From Nitrosomonas sp. (lineage in GTDB: Bacteria; Pseudomonadota; Gammaproteobacteria; Burkholderiales; Nitrosomonadaceae), in assembly GCA_021582655.1 (NCBI GenBank), contig CP091135.1, positions 86,520-120,356 of the forward strand: a stretch of 33,837 bases of DNA, written 5' to 3'. Within the stretch, counting starts at the first letter, position 1. The number at the start of each line of letters is the position of its first letter. The position numbers were made by a program, and so were the translations under genes. Under the pieces are notes generated by a model. It searched no databases. It was not told the DNA's origin and worked only from the letters and a program-made list of their open reading frames with translations. This document shows, in pieces, positions 1 to 8,019 of this stretch.

Positions 1-205
1 CTAAGCTGCCTGTGCGGCAGCGAACGCGATAAAAACCTACGCTCAGGACCAAAAGAATTTCTAAGCTGCCTGTGCGGCAGCGAACCGCCGAAGCCGGGGC
101 ACTCTTTATGCACATTTTTTCTAAGCTGCCTGTGCGGCAGCGAACTCACTTCGGAGCAAGCGCGGTTGTTTCCAATGTTTCTAAGCTGCCTGTGCGGCAG
201 CGAAC
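1..205 (-). CRISPR. Type I-F CRISPR array, leader-proximal end (cut by left edge)
   Basis: Four copies of one 28-bp repeat lie at 1-25 (three bases cut off by the window edge), 58-85, 118-145 and 178-205. All visible bases are identical. They are separated by three unrelated 32-bp spacers at 26-57, 86-117 and 146-177. Read on the minus strand the repeat begins GTTCGCTGCC, has the stem CTGCC/GGCAG around a GCACA loop, and ends GCTTAGAAA. This is the Cas6f-cleaved type I-F repeat with the usual 60-bp period. The orientation puts the leader at the high-coordinate end, next to cas6f, so the newest spacer is 146-177. The array continues to the left beyond the window. None of the three spacers matches anything I recognise elsewhere in this window. 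Confidence 0.97.
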
Positions 206-244
206 CTCACGACAAGCTATTTCAAAGCCAGTCGTGGTGCAGTA

Positions 245-278
245 TACAGGATGGTTATTGAGAAATAACCATCCTGTA
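245..278. repeat. Perfect 15-bp inverted repeat in the CRISPR leader
   Basis: Arms at 245-259 and 264-278 are exact reverse complements (TACAGGATGGTTATT and its complement) around a 4-nt loop GAGA. As RNA or single-stranded DNA this would form a very stable hairpin. On the minus strand no U-tract follows it, so it is not a standard intrinsic terminator. It lies between the IHF-like site and the first repeat. It could separate cas operon transcription from array transcription, or be a protein-binding element for spacer integration. The function is unknown. Confidence 0.9.
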
Positions 279-290
279 AAACGATTTGCA

Positions 291-303
291 CAACCAATTG
301 ATT
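291..303 (-). promoter_or_regulatory. IHF-binding-site match in the CRISPR leader
   Basis: The minus strand reads AATCAATTGGTTG, which fits the IHF consensus WATCAANNNNTTR at every defined position. It lies about 86 bp upstream of the first repeat. IHF bends leader DNA during Cas1-Cas2 integration in type I-E and I-F systems, so the placement makes sense. A 13-bp degenerate match in AT-rich DNA can also occur by chance. Confidence 0.55.
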
Positions 304-337
304 CTAATGAATTGTTAAAGATCGTAATAAAAATGGG

Positions 338-994
338 TTAAAACTCGGGGACGGTTGATGTGGCGCTGAAGCCATAGGTGGAGAAAGTGCCATTGTAGTA
401 ATGGTCTATTGCTCTCTTTTTGATCCATAGGCAGAACGTATGGCCGCTATGCAAGCTTTTTAACCGAATAAATGGCGTAGCAACAGTGCGGTGCGGCATG
501 TCGCGGTAGCGTATCATTGCTTGCTCGTATATTGCATTGCCTTCAAGACGCGCACTGAGTGTTACTTCACTGTTCAATGCAATCCCATGATCCAGATTGT
601 GATGTTTGGCATCGCGCCGGGCGTAGCGCCGAGCTAGGCGCTCCCGATTAGTCTTAGGCTGCTCGCGCTGGTAAATTGCATAGCTCTTGACCGCACTCGG
701 CACAGCGCGAACCCCAGTACAGTGCACGTAGTCAGTCAGCCGGATCAACCATTTCCCAGCATCAAACTGCAACAGTGTGGCTTCATTCGGCGCAAACAAC
801 CGTAACTTACTGCCCAACACACCACATTTCTCCCCACTTTTATACTCGGGAAACGACACACCGATTGGTGCTCGCTTTTGATCATCTTGCATTTCAACGA
901 GACCTAAGTGGATTTGCTGGAAGGTTTTTGACCAGAGGAAATACTGGTCAATGTCTGCATTGGGCATTAAAGTAATTTCCTGGTAATACTCCAT
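338..994 (-). CDS. cas6f: Type I-F CRISPR pre-crRNA endoribonuclease Cas6f/Csy4
   Basis: This protein cuts pre-crRNA at the base of the repeat stem-loop and stays bound as the head of the Csy surveillance complex. It has 218 residues against 187 in the Pseudomonas aeruginosa protein. The catalytic histidine is conserved at residue 29 (FQQIHLGLVEM). The arginine-rich RNA-binding helix is present around residues 115-130 (NRERLARRYARRDAKH), as is the C-terminal FIRLKSLHSGHTF block that resembles the FVTLRS segment of Csy4. The C-terminus ends YGFSAT...VPEF, as family members end YGLS...VPWF. It is the last gene of the cas operon, 3 nt after csy3, and its stop abuts the leader. The extra length lies in loops in the middle of the protein. 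Confidence 0.95.
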   Translation of the reverse strand: MEYYQEITLMPNADIDQYFLWSKTFQQIHLGLVEMQDDQKRAPIGVSFPEYKSGEKCGVLGSKLRLFAPNEATLLQFDAGKWLIRLTDYVHCTGVRAVPSAVKSYAIYQREQPKTNRERLARRYARRDAKHHNLDHGIALNSEVTLSARLEGNAIYEQAMIRYRDMPHRTVATPFIRLKSLHSGHTFCLWIKKRAIDHYYNGTFSTYGFSATSTVPEF

Positions 995-997
995 GAC

Positions 998-2002
998 TTA
1001 TTCCTTATCCTTGCCACTTTGACCAAAAACGCCACCACGAATTAGCGTCGCGATAACGTAATGTTGCTGTATGTCAGGAATCACTTTGTTCTTTAGCCAT
1101 TCTTGAAGCAACGTATAGAAGTCATTCTTTGAAATCCGGTGTGCTTCTCCCCGTGAAGTGACAGAACCGTATGGTTCGATAGCTATTGCTCTGGTATTGC
1201 TATCTTCTGCGTACCAAGTATCAATGGTTCGCAAGGCATTACCTATTTTTTCCGAGTGTATGGCAGCGCAATCATTCAATTTGAATAATATTTTTGTTTT
1301 TTCACCTTTAGGAATATTGAGCACCATTTCTTGTGAAGGAAATACATGTTGTCCAAACCCAAGTTTACTGAATGCGGTAATCTCTAAATACTCAAAACCA
1401 TCGCCTTGTAAACCATTCTGAATCACGGAAACCAGTTGAACAAAAGAATGATTCTGATCATTCGGTGCCGTAAATTGATCCAGTTTGTAATCGTAAGCGT
1501 CAAATTGCCAAAACTGTTCACGGTGTTTAACCTGAATAATGACAGACTCTGCACCGACACGGTTACGCCATAAAAACCGCCCGTTGACGATATTACTGGC
1601 ATAGCGGGTAGCCAGTTCTTTGAATTGGTGCTCTGCTCGATAAGCCTTTACGATCTCGATTATTTTTTCTTCAAAAGATGGTATATCGCAAGCTGTAGGC
1701 TCTTCAAGACGACCAAGAACTTTTAAGGTAAATTTGATTCGCAAAGTATCGGCATCATGGGGGAGTGTGGCACCGTCGCCCCAAGAAAGATTTGGTTTTC
1801 GTTTATCATCATCTTTTGCGCCACATTGACTATGGGTAGCTCGGTTTCTTTTTTCATGCAGGGCTATCGGTTGCCATTTGTCGATCTTATCGATCTTATC
1901 GATCTCATCGATATCAGTCCATAAGCCCGAAGTCATTAGCGCATCGGAAACTTCCAGTTTACGGCTAAATGCTAATACCGGTGGTAGCTTCAAATCAGTC
2001 AT
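998..2002 (-). CDS. csy3: Type I-F CRISPR backbone protein Csy3 (Cas7f)
   Basis: Csy3 is the repeated backbone subunit (six copies per Csy complex) that coats the crRNA spacer. The 334-residue length is close to the 342 of Pseudomonas Csy3. Family blocks are evident: LPPVLAFSRKLEVSDALM near the N-terminus, FLWRNRVGAE in the middle, AAIHSEKIGNALRTIDTWY and EPYGSVTSRGEA later, and QQHYVIATLIRGGVFG near the C-terminus. The ATG has a strong Shine-Dalgarno (AAGGAGA) about 7 nt upstream. Near residues 30-42 an in-frame 9-bp DNA repeat encodes a D-x-I-D-K-I-D-K run that lies in the poorly conserved loop. It sits between csy2 (20-nt gap) and cas6f (3-nt gap) in the operon. Confidence 0.96.
   Translation of the reverse strand: MTDLKLPPVLAFSRKLEVSDALMTSGLWTDIDEIDKIDKIDKWQPIALHEKRNRATHSQCGAKDDDKRKPNLSWGDGATLPHDADTLRIKFTLKVLGRLEEPTACDIPSFEEKIIEIVKAYRAEHQFKELATRYASNIVNGRFLWRNRVGAESVIIQVKHREQFWQFDAYDYKLDQFTAPNDQNHSFVQLVSVIQNGLQGDGFEYLEITAFSKLGFGQHVFPSQEMVLNIPKGEKTKILFKLNDCAAIHSEKIGNALRTIDTWYAEDSNTRAIAIEPYGSVTSRGEAHRISKNDFYTLLQEWLKNKVIPDIQQHYVIATLIRGGVFGQSGKDKE
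1882..1914. repeat. 9-bp tandem repeat inside csy3
   Basis: Three and a half copies of a 9-bp unit (CGATCTTAT on the plus strand, with one C variant in the third copy) run at 1882-1890, 1891-1899, 1900-1908 and partly 1909-1914. Because the unit is a multiple of three, it expands the protein in frame as repeated IDK triplets, so copy number changes would not break csy3. Confidence 0.85.
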
Positions 2003-2022
2003 TATCTTTCTCCTTAGTTAAG

Positions 2023-3030
2023 TTAACTCAAAAAATCGTCTTCAAAATCATCATCTGGAATATTTCCTAATTCATTCGTCGCGGATTCGGGTTGGATCTG
2101 TTTTCCTTGGCGGCACAAGTACCAGTCTTGTTCTTGGTGGTAATGCCAAAGCATGTCAGCAACTTGTTTGATACGGTGTAAACTTCGCCATTCGCCAATG
2201 CTGTGGCTGGCTTCTACAAAGCAAACAGGAGTAGTCGCATCGCGTGTATTCGCCACTTCGCCAGCAGCATAAACATCGCTTATCGCTTTGTAGCCATTGA
2301 TGATGGGTACGAGCCAGCCTTTGGCAGGCTTATCCATGCGTACCCACTCGGCTTCGGTTTTATCGGTAGGTTCAAGTTCGCCTTCTTTCAGTTTGGGCTT
2401 GGCTTGGTATTTAAGAGCGGAGAAATCCAGCCAAGCATCGACTAGCTCTGCATTGGATTGCTGCTGTTTTAGCGTCTCATAGTGGCTGGCCAATAAATCG
2501 GAGCGATCCATCAACACAAATCCTGGTAGCAGTAAGCGTTTAAGTTTTTTTGATAATTTTTGCTGATCCATATTGAGTATATGAATAGCTTCAATGCGGT
2601 GAATCGAACCACCCGCCAAGTGATGTTGATGCGCTAAATTCATGATGATTTGTGCTAGGGCGTTAATTTCGGACGTTCGGCTTATCCTCATATCAGGACA
2701 TGCCATAACTAGGGAAACTGTCATATCCATTTTGCCTTCTTCGATAATGGGCGGCGTTTCTTTAGCCTTGGCTCTGGAAGTCGGTGGGTTTTTGCTTTGG
2801 GCAAAGACATAATCACCGTAGCCTTTAGGCTGATAGGCGTGTATTTGGTGCTGATGGCAAATGACGGCGCAACCCTGCAAGGTCAATTGCTGCGTAGCGG
2901 ATAACCTTCTCGATAAGGCATGGCCAAAACCTAAAAAATGGGTAATGGCTGGAAATCCATAGGTAAATCCAGCAACACAGTTGGCATCTTGGATGCTGAT
3001 TCGCTCAAAAACGATGTAGGCATTACTCAT
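2023..3030 (-). CDS. csy2: Type I-F CRISPR protein Csy2 (Cas5f)
   Basis: Csy2 pairs with Csy1 at the 5' handle end of the crRNA in the Csy surveillance complex. The 335-residue protein shows the family block FTYGFPAITHFLGFGHALSRRL at about residues 22-43 and FVEASHSIGEWRSLHRI later on, and its length matches the roughly 327 residues of the Pseudomonas protein. The start ATG overlaps the csy1 stop by 4 nt (ATGA), which suggests translational coupling. The C-terminus is acidic (DDDFEDDF). Confidence 0.95.
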   Translation of the reverse strand: MSNAYIVFERISIQDANCVAGFTYGFPAITHFLGFGHALSRRLSATQQLTLQGCAVICHQHQIHAYQPKGYGDYVFAQSKNPPTSRAKAKETPPIIEEGKMDMTVSLVMACPDMRISRTSEINALAQIIMNLAHQHHLAGGSIHRIEAIHILNMDQQKLSKKLKRLLLPGFVLMDRSDLLASHYETLKQQQSNAELVDAWLDFSALKYQAKPKLKEGELEPTDKTEAEWVRMDKPAKGWLVPIINGYKAISDVYAAGEVANTRDATTPVCFVEASHSIGEWRSLHRIKQVADMLWHYHQEQDWYLCRQGKQIQPESATNELGNIPDDDFEDDFLS

Positions 3031-4703
3031 GCTTCCTCCTCCACTACACTGATTTCTGAATCTGCTTCGGCAAGTGCGTTAAATTCGCGTAATAAAGGCG
3101 CAAGCAATTTTTGCCACTGCTTTTCGTGTGTAATCCCTAGCGTGAGTTGTTTGTGTTTAATGCTTCGATTTATCCATTTGGAGAAATCAACGACTAAATC
3201 AGATGGCCAATCTAGCGTCGCTCTTGTACTTTGAAATTCTTCATCCGGTCTTAACGGATCTAACCAGTATTGCTGATGGAGCGGCAATTGAGATGCTTGC
3301 GACCAACCTGTGTGTTGTTTAAGCCCTTGAATCTGGGCAGCGTAATCGAACACCACATCGGCAATCTCAATGAGATGACTGCGGATGAGTCGCTTGCGCT
3401 GTAGATTTACACTGAGTTTGTTGGCCTTAATGGCTAACAATAAATTCTTGAGTTCTGTTAATGGTTCTTTAGCTTGAGTAGCAAGTTGTTTATTAAATAA
3501 GGTTTTTAAGTGAATGGGGGGTTTGGCTTGAGTTTGCCATTGTGGAGGAATAGCGGGTAATAAAATTAACTGCCCTAAACGTTTTCCATTCAAATTGGAA
3601 ACATTCTGATGATTGGTTTGGGTGGCTTTTAAGACGGCGGTTCTATGAAACGACCTAACTACTTCTAAACTGAAAGTTTCTTCAGTTCTAGCCTTATTTG
3701 CGGGTGTATCTTTTCGGCGCGCCTCCCAGATACGGTCATAAATGACTTGCGTCAAACTTGATGAAATCAGAGGCATTACTAAGTGATAATCGGTTGCTGA
3801 AGTCAAAGGAAAATAAACTTGCTTAGCCAAAATATGACTGGATTTGTTTCTTTCGATAAAGGCTAATCTGAATTGTTCTTGCCATTCCTGTAGCTGGTTT
3901 TCGTCTTGAGCATAAGGTTTAAGCAAAGCTGGCATTATGCAAATATCGTTCCCAATTAAGTGCAGAAACTCAGCAATTTTTGCGTATGCCGCTGAGGAAT
4001 AAGCAAAATCTTTTGTTATTTCCTTTGCACAATTAACCGTAACAATTAAGTTTTTTAAAGAATTATTTTCAAATACGGTTGCATCTATATTTGATGCTTT
4101 CGTGCTGGAATGGGTCAATTTAGCAATATGGGTCATGCGTACACTAACTTCACTCGCTTTTTGAGCGGCATGATTAATCCATGAATTACGTTGATACTCT
4201 GCTTCTGCAAGATTTTTTACTTCTATCATCGTATTGGTTATTTCAGAATCAATCTCGGCCAATTTTTCAAGTAATCGTTTATTTTTTTCGAATTTATCTG
4301 ATTGAAGCTTATCCGCATTTATTTCTTCAAAGGCTTTTTTATCTCGTTCAGGTAATTGGGACTTACCGACTTCCTTTTTTAAAATCTTAAATTGAGTGGC
4401 CAGATTTGTTTTTAATTCATTCGGGTCAGAGTTGTCCTGATATAAAGCTATACTTTTTTTAACCAGTTCAGATAGTTTTTCATGGTTGCTAAAAAGGACT
4501 ACCAAGCTATCGAGCTTCTTTCGTACCCATTGGTTTGATTCAAGAGCATCTTCTTCCTTGGTATATTTTTCTAACTGCTCTTTGTGTTTATGGTTCTTTT
4601 TCTTATCCCTTACAGGCTTCAGAATTTCTTCATAACCCGCTGAAACCGAGTCTTGAATTTTTTCAGCAAAGAAATCTTCAATTATTTTCTGTGCTTTTTC
4701 CAT
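3027..4703 (-). CDS. csy1: Type I-F CRISPR large subunit Csy1 (Cas8f) with long N-terminal extension
   Basis: Csy1 recognises the PAM with Csy2 and caps the 5' handle of the crRNA. I start it at 4703 rather than 4802. The ATG at 4703 has AGGAG 7-8 nt upstream and begins just after the cas3 stop, whereas the longer frame would overlap cas3 by 86 nt. The result is 558 residues against 434 in Pseudomonas. The conserved core begins at about residue 174 (NSWINHAAQKASEV), where Pseudomonas Csy1 has NWLPDAARRA near residue 45, so about 125 residues are extra. The extension is lysine/glutamate-rich and looks helical or coiled-coil. Its DNA is very AT-rich (25% GC over 4261-4320, 48% over 3241-3300). 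The family identity of the core is firm; the function of the extension is unknown. Confidence 0.92.
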   Translation of the reverse strand: MEKAQKIIEDFFAEKIQDSVSAGYEEILKPVRDKKKNHKHKEQLEKYTKEEDALESNQWVRKKLDSLVVLFSNHEKLSELVKKSIALYQDNSDPNELKTNLATQFKILKKEVGKSQLPERDKKAFEEINADKLQSDKFEKNKRLLEKLAEIDSEITNTMIEVKNLAEAEYQRNSWINHAAQKASEVSVRMTHIAKLTHSSTKASNIDATVFENNSLKNLIVTVNCAKEITKDFAYSSAAYAKIAEFLHLIGNDICIMPALLKPYAQDENQLQEWQEQFRLAFIERNKSSHILAKQVYFPLTSATDYHLVMPLISSSLTQVIYDRIWEARRKDTPANKARTEETFSLEVVRSFHRTAVLKATQTNHQNVSNLNGKRLGQLILLPAIPPQWQTQAKPPIHLKTLFNKQLATQAKEPLTELKNLLLAIKANKLSVNLQRKRLIRSHLIEIADVVFDYAAQIQGLKQHTGWSQASQLPLHQQYWLDPLRPDEEFQSTRATLDWPSDLVVDFSKWINRSIKHKQLTLGITHEKQWQKLLAPLLREFNALAEADSEISVVEEEA

Positions 4704-4716
4704 TAAAAATCTCCTA

Positions 4717-7700
4717 TCAAATTTCTTTAAAAACTCCAAGTGATGGGGAATAACACCACACAATAGTTCTATTACCATAGTCTTCCAGGCGAATTTCGCC
4801 AAAACAATGGCTAATGTATTTCAACGGCTTGTTTAACTGCTCGGCTAAAAAGCCATACTGCTCTTGAATATCGAAAGTAAACCACGGCTGATTGCCTTGA
4901 GCTGGAATTAAATCAATATTTTCAATATCCGATACTTCTTCATATTCGATGGGATAAACATTTTCGTTTTTGATTTGCCAAATAGGCTCGGCATCCTCTT
5001 CCCCCAAATAAAGGCAATAGGCTTTGTCGGGCATTGATGCCCTGAAAGGTTGTTTACGCTGGATTTCAGCGCACCACGTAACTTGGTTTTTCCACCATAA
5101 ATTAGCAGGGCCTCTATCATCGGTGTGTTCACATAATTTTTGACGGTAGGCAATTTGTTCCAGCGTCACTAAGTTCGAAAAAGGTGACGTTTCTTTCCAT
5201 TTTTTAGGCCGCTGGATACTGGGAATGGCATTCGGAGTTGAAAATTGGGTTTCTAGTAGAATTTTGGATAAATCCTTTGGCTTTACTATTCGGTGTTCTG
5301 ATTCAAATCCTGGATTTACAAATGCAATCTTATTGTCATCTTTGTTTTTAAGCGCTCTATAGTTCTTAGCCAAAATATAAAAATTTTCTGTTATAGGTAT
5401 TTTCTTACGATGTCGCTGTATGCGTCCTGCTATTTGAATAATAGAACGCATGGAACTGGGCTCGGCAATCGCCCAATCGTAATCGTGGTCACGTCCGACT
5501 TCCGCTACCGACGTTGCCAATACCACGAAAAGCTGGTTTTGTTCCGGATAATGACTTACGGCATGTTGGATTTCAGGACAATTCCAGATGGTCTCTGGAT
5601 CTTTACGGTTGAGGGCCTGGTCTAGTTTACTTTCAATGAATGCTCTTTGTGCCAAAGGATACTGACTGTGATAAACACAGTAATGGATACGGAAATTTTC
5701 CGGTGCAGGATTGGCATAAAGCAGCTTGGCAATGGCTACTAAAGGATTGATATTGGCGATTCGTATCAAACCAATAGAGACTTTTCTTCCCGACGCGTGT
5801 TGTTGATGATGACCTTGATGCAAGGCCACTATACCCTGACGGATTACCACGCTCATGGTGTTGAGTGGCGGTAGATCGGTTGTCGCAGCAATTTCCAGCA
5901 ATTTTGCTTTGCGGAAAATCGAATTGTCTTGATTCAGCTTGGCAATGCGTTTTTGAATGAATTCATCGTGGGCTTTGATAAAGCTTTGAATATTTTCCTG
6001 TTCTGACACCTGCGCACTGAATTCATCAAACCAAGCGCAGACAACGGATTTTTTTGTAATTGCTTGACTGGTAGCGGCGTTAAATGCTTTTCGCCCTTCT
6101 TGATAGGCTTCAAATAAGGCATAAGCCAATGCGGGTGGCATGGTTGCTGTAGACAACAATACTTTTGACCCCAACATGCCAGCCCAATTTACTAAACGAG
6201 CCAATGCAGGCAAATCGTTTAGGTCAAATTCGTCAGGTTCATCTAAGACCAAATCCGATGTCAGTAAACGTAACATCGGTACAATTTGCCTGCCGCCTCG
6301 CACGCCTTCGGTCGCTGGTGTTAAATGATCAATCGTGCTAACCAATATGGGCGCATGTAACAGTTTTTTTGCCTTTCGATTATTTGGGAACCATTTTTCC
6401 AATTGACCTTCGTAGAGTTCGGTGCCGTAAATCACATCGAAACCATCATCATCCAAACCCAACTCCAAGCTTTCGCTACCACGCATGGCAAATAAGTCAT
6501 CCTCAGTTTGTTTGCCTTGATTGACTTGGTTCAATTGCAGAATGGCCTGAGAGCCAATCAGCGTGGCAATGTCCGTTTTATCGAGTTCCAAGCGCTCTTG
6601 CAGCGCTTCGCCTGTTTGCAAGGTCAGTGTCCGTAAGCCCAGGGCAACACTAAAGCGACAACCTTCCGACTCATCGGCTAAACCATGCATGATTCTGGCG
6701 TTCGCCAAGGTTTTACCTTTTCCAGTCGAGGCCATATTAATACCGAAAAAACCTTGTTCTTTGACTTGACTTTGAATCTGTAGCACTGCTTGATAAGCTT
6801 TAGTTTGCCAAGGCTCTTTATCTTCTTTCGGGCCTTTGATTAACGTTTTGTTGTCGGCAAGTGATGGTAATTCACCGCGTAAGCGTCGTAGTTTCAAAGA
6901 AAATTCAAAAGCATACCGACTTACGCCAATATTATGTTCATCCAGTTTTTGCTTTGGTTGATGTTGCTCATCAGTATTGGCAAGAGCCCGGTAATTGCTA
7001 TCTTGCCAGTGGGTTTGCGCGCCTTTGGCGGAATAGTGGTGGTCGGCAAGCATCAAAGCCAAGCGCGATAAGTGCATAACAAATGGCTGGCTAAACCAAT
7101 CGATTCTTATCAAGTCCTGACAAACTAAAGCCCGTTTTGAAAGTTCACCGGCTTTTTTTTGCCATGTTTTGCTGACTAATGGCGTGTGATTTGAAAATGT
7201 CCAATTGGCTTTTAGAGTTTGTTCTTCCCATTCATGATTGCGGCTATTGAGCGAGTTCCAAGTGTCATCAAAATCTTGGTTTAGCCATGTATCAGGCTGA
7301 TCAAGACTTGGTTCTGCTTCGCCTTGTTTTGGATAAACGGGTAAACGATGGTGCGTAACCACCAGCCAAGCGACTAATTTCGCGAACATTGGTAAAGTGT
7401 CGAATGGATTGTTGAATATATTGGTGCCAGGGTTATCGGCGACTATTTTTTGTAGAACTTGGTTTTCTAAGTTTTCATCAACATCTGCCAATTGCTTCAG
7501 CCATTCTTCGTCACTACTACCACCCACAAAAGTCTGAAACAGCCTTAAGGACAACCATTCATGCCGATACGGTTCGAATTTTTTCGTCTTTTTGCCGTTT
7601 TTATCTGGATTAAGTTTTTCTTGAAACAAATCGTTGGCTTTACCCAAATCATGGAATAAACCAGCTATGGCTGAAGCGATGGCGATAATTTCGGTTGTAT

Positions 7701-8019
7701 ACCAACCCTTTTCCCATTCACGATGACTAAAATCTTTTTTGGTGCTATTTACAGGCACAATCCCTTGCGCATTAAACCGTTTACGATTCCCCACCACCCA
7801 AACCAACTCGCTGCGACTTCTGGAACGTGCCCAGTGACAAGCCACAGCCGTATTTTTGGTAGCGGTCTTTCGCAGCAAGGTTTTGACAGCAATCAATCCT
7901 TCTTCCGTGATCACGGTTTGCCAGGTGTTGTCGCCGATGCGGTTAGCGAATGCATCCAATACGCGGCGAGTGCGATTTAAGGCTTTTTTTTTGCATTGGC
8001 TGACGAAGGTGACCATCAT
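4717..8019 (-). CDS. cas3: Type I-F Cas2-Cas3 fusion: integrase partner plus HD nuclease-helicase
   Basis: In type I-F systems Cas2 is fused to the N-terminus of Cas3. The protein joins Cas1 for spacer capture and is recruited by the Csy complex to degrade target DNA. The 1100-residue protein has a Cas2-like N-terminal domain (about 1-95) and an HD nuclease motif GLFHDLGKAND with H123-D124. The helicase motifs are Walker A ASTGKGKT (about 430-437), Walker B-type LDEPDEFD (about 592-599), STATM (about 623-627) and motif VI QIAGRIQRHRK (about 862-872). All key residues are present, so it should be active. The start overlaps the cas1 stop by 4 nt (ATGA). GC is about 50% or more in the first 240 bp of the gene and drops after that. 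Confidence 0.96.
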   Translation of the reverse strand: MMVTFVSQCKKKALNRTRRVLDAFANRIGDNTWQTVITEEGLIAVKTLLRKTATKNTAVACHWARSRSRSELVWVVGNRKRFNAQGIVPVNSTKKDFSHREWEKGWYTTEIIAIASAIAGLFHDLGKANDLFQEKLNPDKNGKKTKKFEPYRHEWLSLRLFQTFVGGSSDEEWLKQLADVDENLENQVLQKIVADNPGTNIFNNPFDTLPMFAKLVAWLVVTHHRLPVYPKQGEAEPSLDQPDTWLNQDFDDTWNSLNSRNHEWEEQTLKANWTFSNHTPLVSKTWQKKAGELSKRALVCQDLIRIDWFSQPFVMHLSRLALMLADHHYSAKGAQTHWQDSNYRALANTDEQHQPKQKLDEHNIGVSRYAFEFSLKLRRLRGELPSLADNKTLIKGPKEDKEPWQTKAYQAVLQIQSQVKEQGFFGINMASTGKGKTLANARIMHGLADESEGCRFSVALGLRTLTLQTGEALQERLELDKTDIATLIGSQAILQLNQVNQGKQTEDDLFAMRGSESLELGLDDDGFDVIYGTELYEGQLEKWFPNNRKAKKLLHAPILVSTIDHLTPATEGVRGGRQIVPMLRLLTSDLVLDEPDEFDLNDLPALARLVNWAGMLGSKVLLSTATMPPALAYALFEAYQEGRKAFNAATSQAITKKSVVCAWFDEFSAQVSEQENIQSFIKAHDEFIQKRIAKLNQDNSIFRKAKLLEIAATTDLPPLNTMSVVIRQGIVALHQGHHQQHASGRKVSIGLIRIANINPLVAIAKLLYANPAPENFRIHYCVYHSQYPLAQRAFIESKLDQALNRKDPETIWNCPEIQHAVSHYPEQNQLFVVLATSVAEVGRDHDYDWAIAEPSSMRSIIQIAGRIQRHRKKIPITENFYILAKNYRALKNKDDNKIAFVNPGFESEHRIVKPKDLSKILLETQFSTPNAIPSIQRPKKWKETSPFSNLVTLEQIAYRQKLCEHTDDRGPANLWWKNQVTWCAEIQRKQPFRASMPDKAYCLYLGEEDAEPIWQIKNENVYPIEYEEVSDIENIDLIPAQGNQPWFTFDIQEQYGFLAEQLNKPLKYISHCFGEIRLEDYGNRTIVWCYSPSLGVFKEI

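Larger units (their letters stand above)
206..337 (-). promoter_or_regulatory. CRISPR leader between cas6f and the array
   Basis: This AT-rich 132-bp stretch lies between the cas6f stop codon and the first repeat, on the leader side as judged from repeat orientation. It should hold the array promoter and the spacer-integration signals. Three structures are visible: an IHF consensus match at 291-303, a perfect 15-bp inverted repeat at 245-278, and a smaller CACGAC/GTCGTG inverted repeat at 208-213/231-236 beside the leader-repeat junction. I could not identify a convincing -35/-10 pair. The leader role follows from position and family knowledge. Confidence 0.8.

Noticed and set aside
245-278. 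Leader hairpin as a Rho-independent terminator of the cas operon
   Set aside because: No run of T follows the stem on the minus strand, so I kept it as an inverted repeat of unknown role.
72-341. Open frame of 89 codons running through the CRISPR repeats
   Set aside because: It repeats KLPVRQRT at each CRISPR repeat and is only a translation of the array; it is on the strand opposite to array transcription.
4704-4802. N-terminal 33-residue extension of csy1 from the upstream ATG
   Set aside because: It overlaps the end of cas3 and has no ribosome binding site, while the ATG at 4703 has AGGAG at good spacing.
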